Assembly: GCA_937892815.1 (NCBI GenBank)
Contig: CALBHZ010000027.1
Coordinates: 1 to 10,173, forward strand
Origin: an uncultured archaeon
GTDB lineage: Archaea > Thermoproteota > Nitrososphaeria > Conexivisphaerales > CALBHZ01
DNA length: 10,173 bases
Direction: 5' to 3'
A program made the position numbers and the translations under genes. Shown one piece after another: positions 1 to 7,006 of the stretch. The notes beneath the pieces were generated by a model. It worked only from the letters and a program-made list of their open reading frames with translations, was not told the origin of the DNA and ran no database searches. Within the stretch, counting starts at the first letter, position 1. Each line of letters opens with the position of its first letter.

Positions 1-110
1 ACGCTTTGTACTCTATAAGCCTCCTTTACTTCAGGTATGGAACGAAGTTCATTTAAAACCTCTACCTCTCCTCCCTTATCCACATTTAATATTATAAAAG
101 CTGATGGCAT
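1..110 (-). CDS. Lrp/AsnC-type ligand-binding (RAM) domain protein, 5' part only
   Basis: Read on the - strand from ATG at 110-108, the frame is open to the window edge and gives 36 complete residues beginning MPSAFIILNVDKGGEVEV and continuing through an LRSIPEVKEAY segment. This is the first beta strand and first helix of a RAM domain (the ligand-binding half of Lrp/AsnC regulators), where the 'IPEVKEAY' stretch is typical. No helix-turn-helix precedes it: the frame stays open further upstream to a stop, but offers no ATG, GTG or TTG there, so this looks like a stand-alone RAM protein (family size about 75-80 residues). GGAG lies just before the ATG. Such proteins bind amino acids or other small effectors and can pair with full Lrp regulators. 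It diverges from the purine operon, so a regulatory link is possible but unproven. The 3' part lies outside the window. The family call is by recognition from a short piece. Confidence 0.72.
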   Translation of the reverse strand, partial: MPSAFIILNVDKGGEVEVLNELRSIPEVKEAYRVQS

Positions 111-148
111 TTCTCCATACTTGTAGTATCTTCTTTGAGCGTAATAGC

Positions 149-165
149 GTATAAGCTTTTCGTTT
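149..165 (-). promoter_or_regulatory. Candidate archaeal promoter (BRE + TATA) for the divergent RAM gene
   Basis: On the - strand this stretch reads CGAAAAGCTTATAC: an A-rich BRE-like element followed by a TATA-like box centred near 152. Initiation about 25 nt downstream would fall near 127, leaving a leader of roughly 17 nt that contains the GGAG before the ATG at 110. Spacing is good, but archaeal TATA boxes are weak motifs in AT-rich DNA. Confidence 0.4.
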
Positions 166-281
166 TTACTATAATGGTTATAATGAGATATTGTGATAAT
201 TGACTTAGACCTAGCTTAATGTCTTACTTACCCATACGTTTTTCAATAAGCGTTTAAAAAGAAGCCTATTTTAACACTTAC

Positions 282-305
282 TTGTTAACATTACCATGTT
301 AACAA
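282..305. repeat. Perfect 10-bp inverted repeat, candidate operator
   Basis: TTGTTAACAT at 282-291 and ATGTTAACAA at 296-305 are exact reverse complements separated by TACC. Each arm contains the 8-bp palindrome TGTTAACA (283-290 and 297-304), so there are two identical dyads 14 bp apart. A one-mismatch copy, TTTTAACA, sits exactly 14 bp upstream at 269-276. The array lies in the divergent intergenic region, about 20 bp upstream of the TTTAAA box at 324-329. The geometry suits a dimeric regulator binding as two or three units. The sequence is observed; the operator role is inferred. Confidence 0.5.
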
Positions 306-306
306 C

Positions 307-330
307 TCTTAAATAGCCAGCGATTTAAAC
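307..330 (+). promoter_or_regulatory. Candidate promoter region of the pur operon
   Basis: Two TATA-like boxes lie here: TTAAATA around 309-315 and TTTAAA at 324-329. With the usual 25-nt spacing they would start transcripts near 336 and 351. The first gives a short leader containing AAGGGTAGG (345-353), the second a nearly leaderless purC mRNA. A third candidate, TTTAAAAA at 253-260, would start near 281 and place the inverted repeat in the leader. Sequence alone does not decide between them. Confidence 0.4.
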
Positions 331-356
331 ATACTAATGATAATAAGGGTAGGCTT

Positions 357-1343
357 ATGCGAAAAGGCCTAAATTTAGAGATCGTTAAGATGAAGGACCC
401 TTTTGATCCATCAAGTACCGTCGATGCCGTAATTAATTCCCTGATTTTCGGTCCTAAAAAACCTCCTAAGAGGGGGAAGGTTAAAGACGTTTACGATCTA
501 GGAGATTACCTCATAATATACTATACGGATAGGATTTCGGCCTTTGATGTGGTTTTTAAAGACCCCATTCCCTATAAGGGAATATATCTACATAAGCTTT
601 CTACGTTTTGGTTTAAGGAGAGCTCCCGTATATTTCCAAATCACCTAGTTGAAGAGTTAGATGTGAGGAGCATGAAGGTAGTTAAGGCTAAAAGGATAGA
701 TTTAGAGTGGATAGTTAGAGGTTATCTCTACGGTTCTGCTTGGCGTGCTTACGCTAAAGGAGTTAGAACAATATCGGGCGTTAAGATTCCCAGCGGATTG
801 CAGATGGCTGAGAAGCTTCCTGAACCTATCCTAACTCCTACCACTAAGAGCGAAGTAGGACACGATGTAGAGATATCTAAAGAGGAAGCGCTAGCTAAAG
901 GATTGGTAAGTAGGAGTGAGTGGAATGAGCTTGAAGAGGCTAGCTTTAAGCTTTATGAATTTTACAGCAAGAGGGCAAAAGATGTAGGCGTCATACTAGC
1001 CGATATTAAGCTGGAATTCGGGAGGTACAAAGGGGATTTAATACAAATAGATGAGCCTCCAACACATGATACCGCTAGAATTTGGTCCTTGAAACATTAC
1101 GAACCTGGCAAACCACAGGAATCGTACTGTTTAGATAAGGAGTTCTTTAGAGCGTTTTTAAAGAAGATAGGCTACGTCGGTGAAGGAGAACCTCCAAGGC
1201 TTCCGTGGCCTCTCATCGAACAGGTCGCGTTACGCGTTAAAGGAGCTTATGAGGTCTTAACCGGTAAGATTTCAGTCCAAGATCTAAGGCTTAAGAGCGT
1301 AGATGAAGTTTTAGCTAAAGTTCAAGGTGATGTGAATGGATAG
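357..1343 (+). CDS. purC: SAICAR synthetase (phosphoribosylaminoimidazole-succinocarboxamide synthase)
   Basis: PurC ligates aspartate to CAIR using ATP, giving SAICAR in the cytoplasm. The 328-residue product has the family landmarks in order: the ATP-site strand GKVKDVYDLGDYLII (40-54), TDRISAFD (57-64), VRGYLYGSAWRAY (120-132), PTTKSEVGHD (161-170), LADIKLEFG (214-222) and IDEPPTHDTARIW (231-243). It is of the longer (about 300-residue) class, with an extra C-terminal helical segment after residue 290. In the last motif THD stands where most homologues have TPD. The ATG at 357 follows AAGGGTAGG; a second in-frame Met at residue 12 (position 390) is possible because conservation starts only near residue 35. 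It is the first gene of the operon, although its reaction comes after those of its neighbours, and its end overlaps purF by 8 nt. Confidence 0.96.
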   Translation: MRKGLNLEIVKMKDPFDPSSTVDAVINSLIFGPKKPPKRGKVKDVYDLGDYLIIYYTDRISAFDVVFKDPIPYKGIYLHKLSTFWFKESSRIFPNHLVEELDVRSMKVVKAKRIDLEWIVRGYLYGSAWRAYAKGVRTISGVKIPSGLQMAEKLPEPILTPTTKSEVGHDVEISKEEALAKGLVSRSEWNELEEASFKLYEFYSKRAKDVGVILADIKLEFGRYKGDLIQIDEPPTHDTARIWSLKHYEPGKPQESYCLDKEFFRAFLKKIGYVGEGEPPRLPWPLIEQVALRVKGAYEVLTGKISVQDLRLKSVDEVLAKVQGDVNG

Positions 1344-2814
1344 CTTTAAGGAGAACTGTGGAGTTGTTGCAGTAGTAAGTTTTAAGGGAGAAAACGTAGT
1401 TCCTTACGTATATTGGGGATTAGTAGCTTTAAATCATAGAGGTCAGCAATCCTACGGGATTTTATCCTACAGCGGAGATTTCAAGATCCATAAAGGCTTA
1501 GGGCTAATTTCATATATGAGTATAGAGGAGCTTTCAGCTCTCTCTAAGGAGCTAACTGGAAGCACGAGTATCGGGCATGTCAGGTACGCTACCTCGGGAA
1601 AGCTTTACAAATCCCAATTGCTCGTAGATGCTCAACCCCACTTAATCATGAACGATAGGATAAAGCTCGCTGTAGCGTACAATGGAAACCTCGTAAACAT
1701 CTCTGCTTTAAGAAGAAAGCTCTCTTCAAAGGGCGTTAACTTTACAGGTACCTCCGATGCCGAAGTTCTCGCTTACGAAATACTTGAGGCTTATGAGGCT
1801 TCCGGAGATATAGTCGAAGGCGTTAAACGGGTAATGGAAGAAGTCGATGGAGCTTACTCGGTTGTGGGGATGATGGAAGGAGGCAAGATTTTCGCTTTTA
1901 GAGATCCTAAAGGCATCCGTCCTCTCGCGTTAGGTTATAACGATAGCGTTCTAATGATAGCTTCCGAAAGCGTCGCTTTGGACATCAATAGGATTCCATT
2001 TACGAGCTTCGTAAACCCTGGAGAGCTAGTTGTAGCGGATAAATCCGGAATAAGCCGATATAGGCTAGTTGATAGCTCAAGCGAGCAGCTTTGCGCCTTT
2101 GAATATGCGTACTTCTCTAGACCCGACTCTAAGCTTTTAGGAGAGAAGTACGTTTATCAGGTGAGACGAGAGCTAGGTCGTAAACTAGCTAATAGGTATT
2201 CCGACGTAGTATCTAGGATAGACGTCGTAGTCCCGGTGCCTCAAACGGCAGTTGACGCCGCTTACGGGTTTCATGAAGCATCTGGAAAGCCGATCGAGCC
2301 CGCTATAATTAGGAATAGGTACATTAGCCAAAGGGCGTTTATAATGGCGTCAAGCGATAGAGAGCTGATAATATCTAGGAAGTACAATATGTTATTAGAT
2401 AGAGTGAGGGGATTACGCGTAGCTCTCATAGATGATAGCATCGTAAGAGGAGATACCTTAAGACATATCGTTGAAAGCTTGAGGCGTGCAGGAGCTAAGG
2501 AGGTTCACGTCTTCTCCACCTTTCCCAAGATCATAAGCCCTTGCTTTTACGGTATAGATATGGCTACCTTTCATGAGCTCATAGGCTTTAATAGAAGCGA
2601 AGATGAGATAGCCTCTTTACTTGGAGCAGATACCGTTAATTATCAAACCATAGAGGATTTCTGCTGCGCCGTTGGCAGCAGGGACCTCTGTTTAGGTTGC
2701 GTAACTATGAAGTATCCAACTCCTCACGCTCAAAGAATCGCTGAAAAGGGATATTTAGAGGTGTCTAAAGGACGCGTTTTCTATGGAAGGCTTATTGAGA
2801 GTATGGGTGGATGA
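1336..2814 (+). CDS. purF: Glutamine PRPP amidotransferase, glutaminase-competent copy
   Basis: PurF makes phosphoribosylamine from PRPP and glutamine, the committed step. The 492-residue product begins MDSFKEN-CG, so Cys8 would become the N-terminal nucleophile after removal of a 7-residue propeptide, as in Fe-S type PurFs. The glutamine site is complete: HRG (34-36), HVRYATSG with Arg83 (81-88), YNGN (115-118) and TSD (139-141). The PRPP loop is ALIDDSIVRGDT (363-374), with GDT where GTT is usual. Cys253, Cys403, Cys452 and Cys455 match the [4Fe-4S] ligands. The NRY motif (327-329) is kept, but the following flexible loop reads QRAFIMASSDREL rather than the usual RTFI.P.Q..R pattern, so PRPP-side chemistry may be altered. 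AAGGTGAT at 1324-1331 is a good ribosome binding site for the ATG at 1336. It overlaps purC by 8 nt and the next PurF paralogue by 4 nt. Confidence 0.95.
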   Translation: MDSFKENCGVVAVVSFKGENVVPYVYWGLVALNHRGQQSYGILSYSGDFKIHKGLGLISYMSIEELSALSKELTGSTSIGHVRYATSGKLYKSQLLVDAQPHLIMNDRIKLAVAYNGNLVNISALRRKLSSKGVNFTGTSDAEVLAYEILEAYEASGDIVEGVKRVMEEVDGAYSVVGMMEGGKIFAFRDPKGIRPLALGYNDSVLMIASESVALDINRIPFTSFVNPGELVVADKSGISRYRLVDSSSEQLCAFEYAYFSRPDSKLLGEKYVYQVRRELGRKLANRYSDVVSRIDVVVPVPQTAVDAAYGFHEASGKPIEPAIIRNRYISQRAFIMASSDRELIISRKYNMLLDRVRGLRVALIDDSIVRGDTLRHIVESLRRAGAKEVHVFSTFPKIISPCFYGIDMATFHELIGFNRSEDEIASLLGADTVNYQTIEDFCCAVGSRDLCLGCVTMKYPTPHAQRIAEKGYLEVSKGRVFYGRLIESMGG

Positions 2815-4112
2815 AGATGCCAGGGATCGTATGTATATATCCCTTCGGTCTGGGAAGGGAGAACTGGAAAATAGCGCGTTTCGTTTATTACGGCTTACTA
2901 GCGCTTCAACATAGAGGAAGCGAATCGTGCTCTATAATTACCTTCGATAAGGAGTTTAACGTGATCTCAAAGAAAGGATCCGTAGATGAAGCTTTTAATG
3001 AGGAAATCCTGAAAACCCTCTCTGGCTTCATAGGAGCGGGGTTAGTTTCTCCTAAGGAAAACGACTTACCGATCACCGTTTCTTCCCCTAAGCGATTAAT
3101 CCTAATCTACGACGGTAAGCCAAACCTCGATAAGAACAGGATAGAGGCATGGCGAGCTTTTGCTGAAATATTGTCAGATGAAATATATAGAACGAAAGAT
3201 TCCTTGGAAGCAGCCACTAAGGTATTACAAGAAGTAGATGGAGGGTATTCCTTCGTAGCGCTAACTGAAGATCAGGAGGTAATAATAGCTAGAGATAAGT
3301 ATGGCGTGAAGCCTCTAGAGATAGGATCTTTAGGCTTCGATTTAGGAGCGGTAGTATCAGAGACATCGGCTTTAGATGTACTAGGCATGGATCACGTATC
3401 GACGGTAAAGCCAGGAGAGGTGATAAAGTTCGACCCCTACAGCATAGAAAGACGTCAAGTTGAACGGAGAGCAAATCACCGATATTGTAGCTTTGAATAC
3501 GTTTACCTAGCTCGTCCGGATTCGGCGGTTAATGGAATATCTATCTATCAAGTAAGGGAGAAGATAGGGGAGGTTCTAGCTAAAGAGAGATCGATAGAAG
3601 CAGACATCGTAATCGGGGTTCCTGAAACCGCTATTCCGTTCGCAATAGGTTACTCTAAAGCTTCCGGAGTTAAAATGAGCTTAGGGTTTATAACTACTGG
3701 ACGCAGAGTTCGAACGGCACTTAAACCGTCATTTTTCGAAAGGCTCGTAGGGGTACAGTTAAAGCTCAACCCCATTAAGGAGGTAGTAGATGGGAAGGAC
3801 GTTGTACTAATAGACGATAGCGTGGTGAGAGGGACAACGCTTAGAAATACCGTTTGGAATTTGAAGAAGAAGGGAGCACGTAAAGTTCACGTGCTTATAG
3901 GAAGTCCTCCTCTATGCTCTCCATGCCCTTATGGCGAGGAAATACCTCCACCTGATGAGTTAGTAGCACGTTCTCTATCTGAGAAGGAGATAGCCGAGGT
4001 TGTAGGAGCGGATACCTTCCATTTCCTTACGCTGGAAGGGCTCACTAAAGCGATAGGCCTTCCTTCTAACGCGTTGTGTTTATCTTGTTGGATGAGAGGT
4101 GAAAGGACGTGA
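2811..4112 (+). CDS. PurF paralogue with degenerate glutaminase site
   Basis: This 433-residue protein aligns with PurF over its whole length but cannot be an ordinary glutaminase. The nucleophile position has Pro4 (PG instead of CG), GHVRYATSG has become GAGLVSPKE (75-83), YNGN has become YDGK (100-103), and the TSD motif is gone. HRG (34-36) remains. The phosphoribosyltransferase half is well kept: VVLIDDSVVRGTT (331-343) is a canonical PRPP loop, and GVQLKLNPIKEVVDGKDV (314-331) is conventional, although KNRYVG is replaced by TTGRRV. Cys226, Cys372, Cys423 and Cys426 match Fe-S ligands. The C terminus stops 7 residues after the last Cys, shorter than purF. The frame is intact, so this is not a pseudogene. 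GGGTGG at 2805-2810 is better spaced for ATG 2817, giving M-P-G, than for ATG 2811. Possible roles: heteromeric partner of PurF, ammonia-using enzyme, or regulator. Confidence 0.9.
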   Translation: MKMPGIVCIYPFGLGRENWKIARFVYYGLLALQHRGSESCSIITFDKEFNVISKKGSVDEAFNEEILKTLSGFIGAGLVSPKENDLPITVSSPKRLILIYDGKPNLDKNRIEAWRAFAEILSDEIYRTKDSLEAATKVLQEVDGGYSFVALTEDQEVIIARDKYGVKPLEIGSLGFDLGAVVSETSALDVLGMDHVSTVKPGEVIKFDPYSIERRQVERRANHRYCSFEYVYLARPDSAVNGISIYQVREKIGEVLAKERSIEADIVIGVPETAIPFAIGYSKASGVKMSLGFITTGRRVRTALKPSFFERLVGVQLKLNPIKEVVDGKDVVLIDDSVVRGTTLRNTVWNLKKKGARKVHVLIGSPPLCSPCPYGEEIPPPDELVARSLSEKEIAEVVGADTFHFLTLEGLTKAIGLPSNALCLSCWMRGERT

Positions 4113-5638
4113 AGGTTTTAGGTGTAGGAGGAGGTTCTAGAGAACATGCGATAGCAAAGGCTGTAGCTAGAAGCTCATATAGTCCTAAGATATACTGGAT
4201 TAGCGAGCTTAGAAATCCTGGAATTTACAAATTGGTGAAGAAAAGCGGAGGAGAATACCTCTTAGGGAGTATTAACGATGCTGAGTTAATTGCAAGTCAA
4301 GCCGAAAGATGGAAGGTAGATTTAGTAGTAATAGGACCTGAAGAGCCTAACTTCCATGGAGTACCCGATGAAGTTGAGGCAAGAGGAATTCCGTGTATAG
4401 GAGCTAAGAGGAGCTTATCTATTGTGGAGATGTCTAAAGCCGAGATGAGGCGTTTACAATGGATCTACAACATTCCGGGAAAGCTCCTCTTCCAAACTTA
4501 TCGTTCATACTCCGAAGCTTTAGAGAATTTAAAGCGCTACTCCAACACTTTAACGTGGCTACAGAACGTCGCTTTAAAGCCAGCTAGACAAGCAGGAGGG
4601 AAAGGGGTTAAAGTTGTCGAAGATATACAAGCATACCTTCATTCGGAGAAACAGTCGTTTAAGGAGAGGCATATCATGTGGCTTGAAAACTACATGAAGA
4701 CATATCGAGATATTGAGGAGAAGATACTCGTTGAGGAAAAGGTCTGGGGACCAGAATATACGCTTCAATGTTTCGTAGATGGAAAAACGGTAGTTGGCAT
4801 GCCCTTAGTTCAGGACAATAAACATGCATATGACTTCGATATAGGTCCTGAAACGGGAGGTATGGGTTCTTATACGGGTTCAGGCCTGTTGCTCCCGTTT
4901 ATAACTATGGAGGAATACCAGCGTAGCTTGGAAATTGTAAAATCGATGGTCGACGCAATTCAGAAAACAACCGGAGATAAGTACAGAGGCTTTATAGCGG
5001 GTCAAATGATGTTAACTGAGATCGAGGGTCCTACGCTTATAGAAATGTACTCTAGATTAGGAGATCCCGAAGGGGTTAACGTCTTAGCTCTTCTCGAAAC
5101 CGATATAATCGAGATTTTTGAAGCTATGATAGACGAAAGGCTTTCAAAGGTGAAAGTAAGGTTTTCCGAGAAAGCTACGGTAGTTAAAGCCGTAGCTCCT
5201 AAAGGATATCCGGACTTTAAGAGCTTAGCTAAAAACCATCCTATAAGCGTAGATGAAGGCGTTATTGAGAAAGCTGGATGCGAGCTGTATTGGGGATCCG
5301 CTAATTTAAAGGAAAGTGGAGAGATCGTAACTGGAGGATCTAGAACTCTCGAACTGCTAGCTTTAGGAGAAAATCCTCCTGAAGCTTCCGAAAGAATAGA
5401 GAGATGTTTAGAGCAAAAGCCTATCGAATTCCTCGATGGGTGGGGCTTTTTCTATAGATCCGATATCGGTTCTAAGGAGATGATCATGAGAAGAAGAGTA
5501 TTAGCTGAAAGAGTAAGGCGTTTGTACAAGTATAGGGAAGGAAGGGGTATATTGGGAAAGAGGTTAGACTGGCTACCTAAAGTAGGGAAAATCGATCCCG
5601 TTAAGACGCTTTTAGATAATTTAAGGGCGATGAGGTGA
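4109..5638 (+). CDS. purD: Phosphoribosylamine-glycine ligase (GAR synthetase)
   Basis: PurD joins glycine to phosphoribosylamine with ATP, consuming PurF's unstable product. Order of motifs: VLGVGGGSREHA (3-14), DLVVIGPEEP (71-80), the ATP-grasp strand ALKPARQAGGKGV (155-167), GPEYTLQCFVDG (214-225), QDNKHAYDFDIGPETGGMG (235-253), LIEMYSRLGDPE (310-321) and GWGFFYRSDIG (444-454). At 509 residues it is clearly longer than the usual 420-430, with extra sequence between the ATP-binding segments (about 172-205) and a basic C-terminal tail after 455. Two positions depart from the classic enzyme: KADGLAAGKGV is KPARQAGGKGV, and the Asn of the E-F-N motif is Tyr314. I suspect an archaeal PurD subfamily. 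The GTG start at 4109 overlaps the previous stop by 4 nt, with AGAGGTGA at 4095-4102 six nt upstream. Confidence 0.93.
   Translation: MKVLGVGGGSREHAIAKAVARSSYSPKIYWISELRNPGIYKLVKKSGGEYLLGSINDAELIASQAERWKVDLVVIGPEEPNFHGVPDEVEARGIPCIGAKRSLSIVEMSKAEMRRLQWIYNIPGKLLFQTYRSYSEALENLKRYSNTLTWLQNVALKPARQAGGKGVKVVEDIQAYLHSEKQSFKERHIMWLENYMKTYRDIEEKILVEEKVWGPEYTLQCFVDGKTVVGMPLVQDNKHAYDFDIGPETGGMGSYTGSGLLLPFITMEEYQRSLEIVKSMVDAIQKTTGDKYRGFIAGQMMLTEIEGPTLIEMYSRLGDPEGVNVLALLETDIIEIFEAMIDERLSKVKVRFSEKATVVKAVAPKGYPDFKSLAKNHPISVDEGVIEKAGCELYWGSANLKESGEIVTGGSRTLELLALGENPPEASERIERCLEQKPIEFLDGWGFFYRSDIGSKEMIMRRRVLAERVRRLYKYREGRGILGKRLDWLPKVGKIDPVKTLLDNLRAMR
5633..5638 (+). promoter_or_regulatory. Ribosome binding site favouring a downstream purT start
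   Basis: AGGTGA here is the best Shine-Dalgarno match near the purT start, but it overlaps the GTG at 5635. It is well spaced (5 nt) for the in-frame TTG at 5644, which would remove only three residues. The GTG at 5635 has a weaker upstream match, AAGGGCGAT around 5623-5631. The overlapping stop of purD suits either start. Confidence 0.4.
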
Positions 5639-7005
5639 GGTATTTGTTAGAAAAGAGGATCGAGATATTGGAGGAAGCTCACTCCTTTAAGAAGGAATAT
5701 GAAGAGAGGCTTCGTATGCTTGAAGAATTAAAAGCGGAAAGGCCCTTCGTTTACATTTCCGTAGGAGGAGGAGAACTGGGAGATCTCGTATTAACGGCAG
5801 CGAGGAGAATACTGGGTGGAAGGAATGGAGGAATATTAACCGTAGCAATGGATAGATATGAAGGCTTTCCGGCTCAAGATGTCGCAGATCATTACGAAGT
5901 GGTAGATATGTTAAATGGAGAAGAGTTGGAGAGATGTATAAGGAAGTACGTTGCAGATCCTAGAAATACGCCACACGCTATCTACTTAGAAATAGAAAGG
6001 GTAGATACCGTGAGGATGTTTAAGCTAGGGATTGAAAAAGGATATAACGTGGTTTCAACCCCTTATGCGCCCTTAATAGGAATGGATAGGCATTGTACGA
6101 AGCTCCTCTTCAAAAAGGTAGGAGTTCCAGCGGTTGAGTGGAGATACGCTGGAAGCGAGGAAGAGCTCAAGAAAGTAGCTAGAGACCTAGGGCTTCCGCT
6201 TATAGTAAAGCCCATAATGACGTCGAGCGGTCATGGAACTACTATAGCAAGGAGCTGGAGCGATGTAGAAAGAGCGTACAGGTACGCGGTCGAACATGCG
6301 AGAGGTAGAGGAGACGAAGTGATAGTGGAGAGGTACTTAAGCGATCTTAAGGAGAGAGGTATTGAGATAACGCAGCTCGTTCTTCGGCATTTCAATGAAG
6401 AAGGTAAAATAGTTACAACCCTTCTTCCTCCTGTAGAACATCGACGTCCAGGAGCTACTTATCACGAGAGCTGGTTGCCATATACGATACCTGAGGACGT
6501 TAAGTTGAAATGCCAAGAATATGCGAAGAGGATTGCTGAGTATATAGGGGGCTTAGGAATATATGCCGTAGAACAGTTCGTAATAGATGGTAAAGTTTAC
6601 AATAGCGAATTCGCTAACAGGCCTCACGATACCGGGATGGTTACGCGCTGGGCCCTTAAAATGGATGAGGGGGCTCTGCATCTTCTAGCATCTATGGGCC
6701 TTCCAGTATCCGAGGCGGATATAGAATTTACCGTAGGAGGGAGTTACTGCGTAGCTCACGTTATATTAGCTCCTGAGGATGTTAGCGAATCAGCGCCCGT
6801 ACTTAGATGGAAGGCCGGAGCGATCCGTTCTTACATTAAGAAGAAGGGATATAGAGGCGATATTTGGTATTTCGGAAAGCCTACCGCATATCCAGGTAGG
6901 AGAATGGGGTTGGCCGTAGCGTTCCACGAGGAATTAGATAAGGCAAGGCGTGTAGCTGAAGATATCGCGCATTATGCTGAAAAGTGCATCGTGTATGGCA
7001 AGTAA
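5635..7005 (+). CDS. purT: Formate-dependent GAR transformylase (phosphoribosylglycinamide formyltransferase 2)
   Basis: PurT makes formyl-GAR from GAR, formate and ATP through a formyl-phosphate intermediate. Compared from memory with E. coli and Pyrococcus PurT: GGGELG (44-49) and LEIE (118-121) match GAR contacts; Arg152, Lys192 and Glu244 match ATP contacts; Glu313 and Glu325 are the metal ligands; RPHDTGMVT (329-337) with Asp332, Lys415 in FGKP and Arg422-Arg423 in GRRMG complete the GAR site. PVEHRRPGATYHESWLP (266-282) is also diagnostic. In the ATP loop, SSGKGQ of E. coli is SSGHGT (197-202), so Lys is replaced by His200. The protein has 456 residues against 392 in E. coli, with about 35 extra charged, helix-forming residues before the first strand. 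It follows purD and overlaps it by 4 nt, matching its place as step 3. The other ATP-grasp enzyme of archaeal purine synthesis, PurP, was considered and does not fit. Confidence 0.94.
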   Translation: MRYLLEKRIEILEEAHSFKKEYEERLRMLEELKAERPFVYISVGGGELGDLVLTAARRILGGRNGGILTVAMDRYEGFPAQDVADHYEVVDMLNGEELERCIRKYVADPRNTPHAIYLEIERVDTVRMFKLGIEKGYNVVSTPYAPLIGMDRHCTKLLFKKVGVPAVEWRYAGSEEELKKVARDLGLPLIVKPIMTSSGHGTTIARSWSDVERAYRYAVEHARGRGDEVIVERYLSDLKERGIEITQLVLRHFNEEGKIVTTLLPPVEHRRPGATYHESWLPYTIPEDVKLKCQEYAKRIAEYIGGLGIYAVEQFVIDGKVYNSEFANRPHDTGMVTRWALKMDEGALHLLASMGLPVSEADIEFTVGGSYCVAHVILAPEDVSESAPVLRWKAGAIRSYIKKKGYRGDIWYFGKPTAYPGRRMGLAVAFHEELDKARRVAEDIAHYAEKCIVYGK

Positions 7006-7006
7006 A

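Noticed and set aside
111..268. RNA gene, riboswitch or terminator in the divergent intergenic region
   Set aside because: I found no tRNA-like cloverleaf, no conserved riboswitch core and no stem followed by a T-run; the T-rich stretch at 157-168 lacks a stem.
1733..1738. Further GTTAAC sites inside coding genes (also near 5076 and 10074) as extra operator copies
   Set aside because: They lack the full TGTTAACA context and the 14-bp pairing, and occur at a rate expected by chance.
2832..2834. Cys8 of the second PurF as a shifted catalytic nucleophile (MPGIVC)
   Set aside because: In the alignment it lies four residues past the nucleophile position, within the first beta strand, and no Gly follows; the supporting glutamine-site residues are also missing.
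2811..4112. Second PurF gene as a decaying pseudogene
   Set aside because: The frame is uninterrupted, has normal overlaps and a good start context, and the PRPP loop and Fe-S cysteines are kept, which indicates selection.
5635..7005. Possible PurP (FAICAR synthetase), the other ATP-grasp enzyme common in archaeal purine operons
   Set aside because: GGGELG, HESWLP, RPHDTGMVT and FGKP...GRRMG are PurT signatures, and the gene sits at the step-3 position right after purD.
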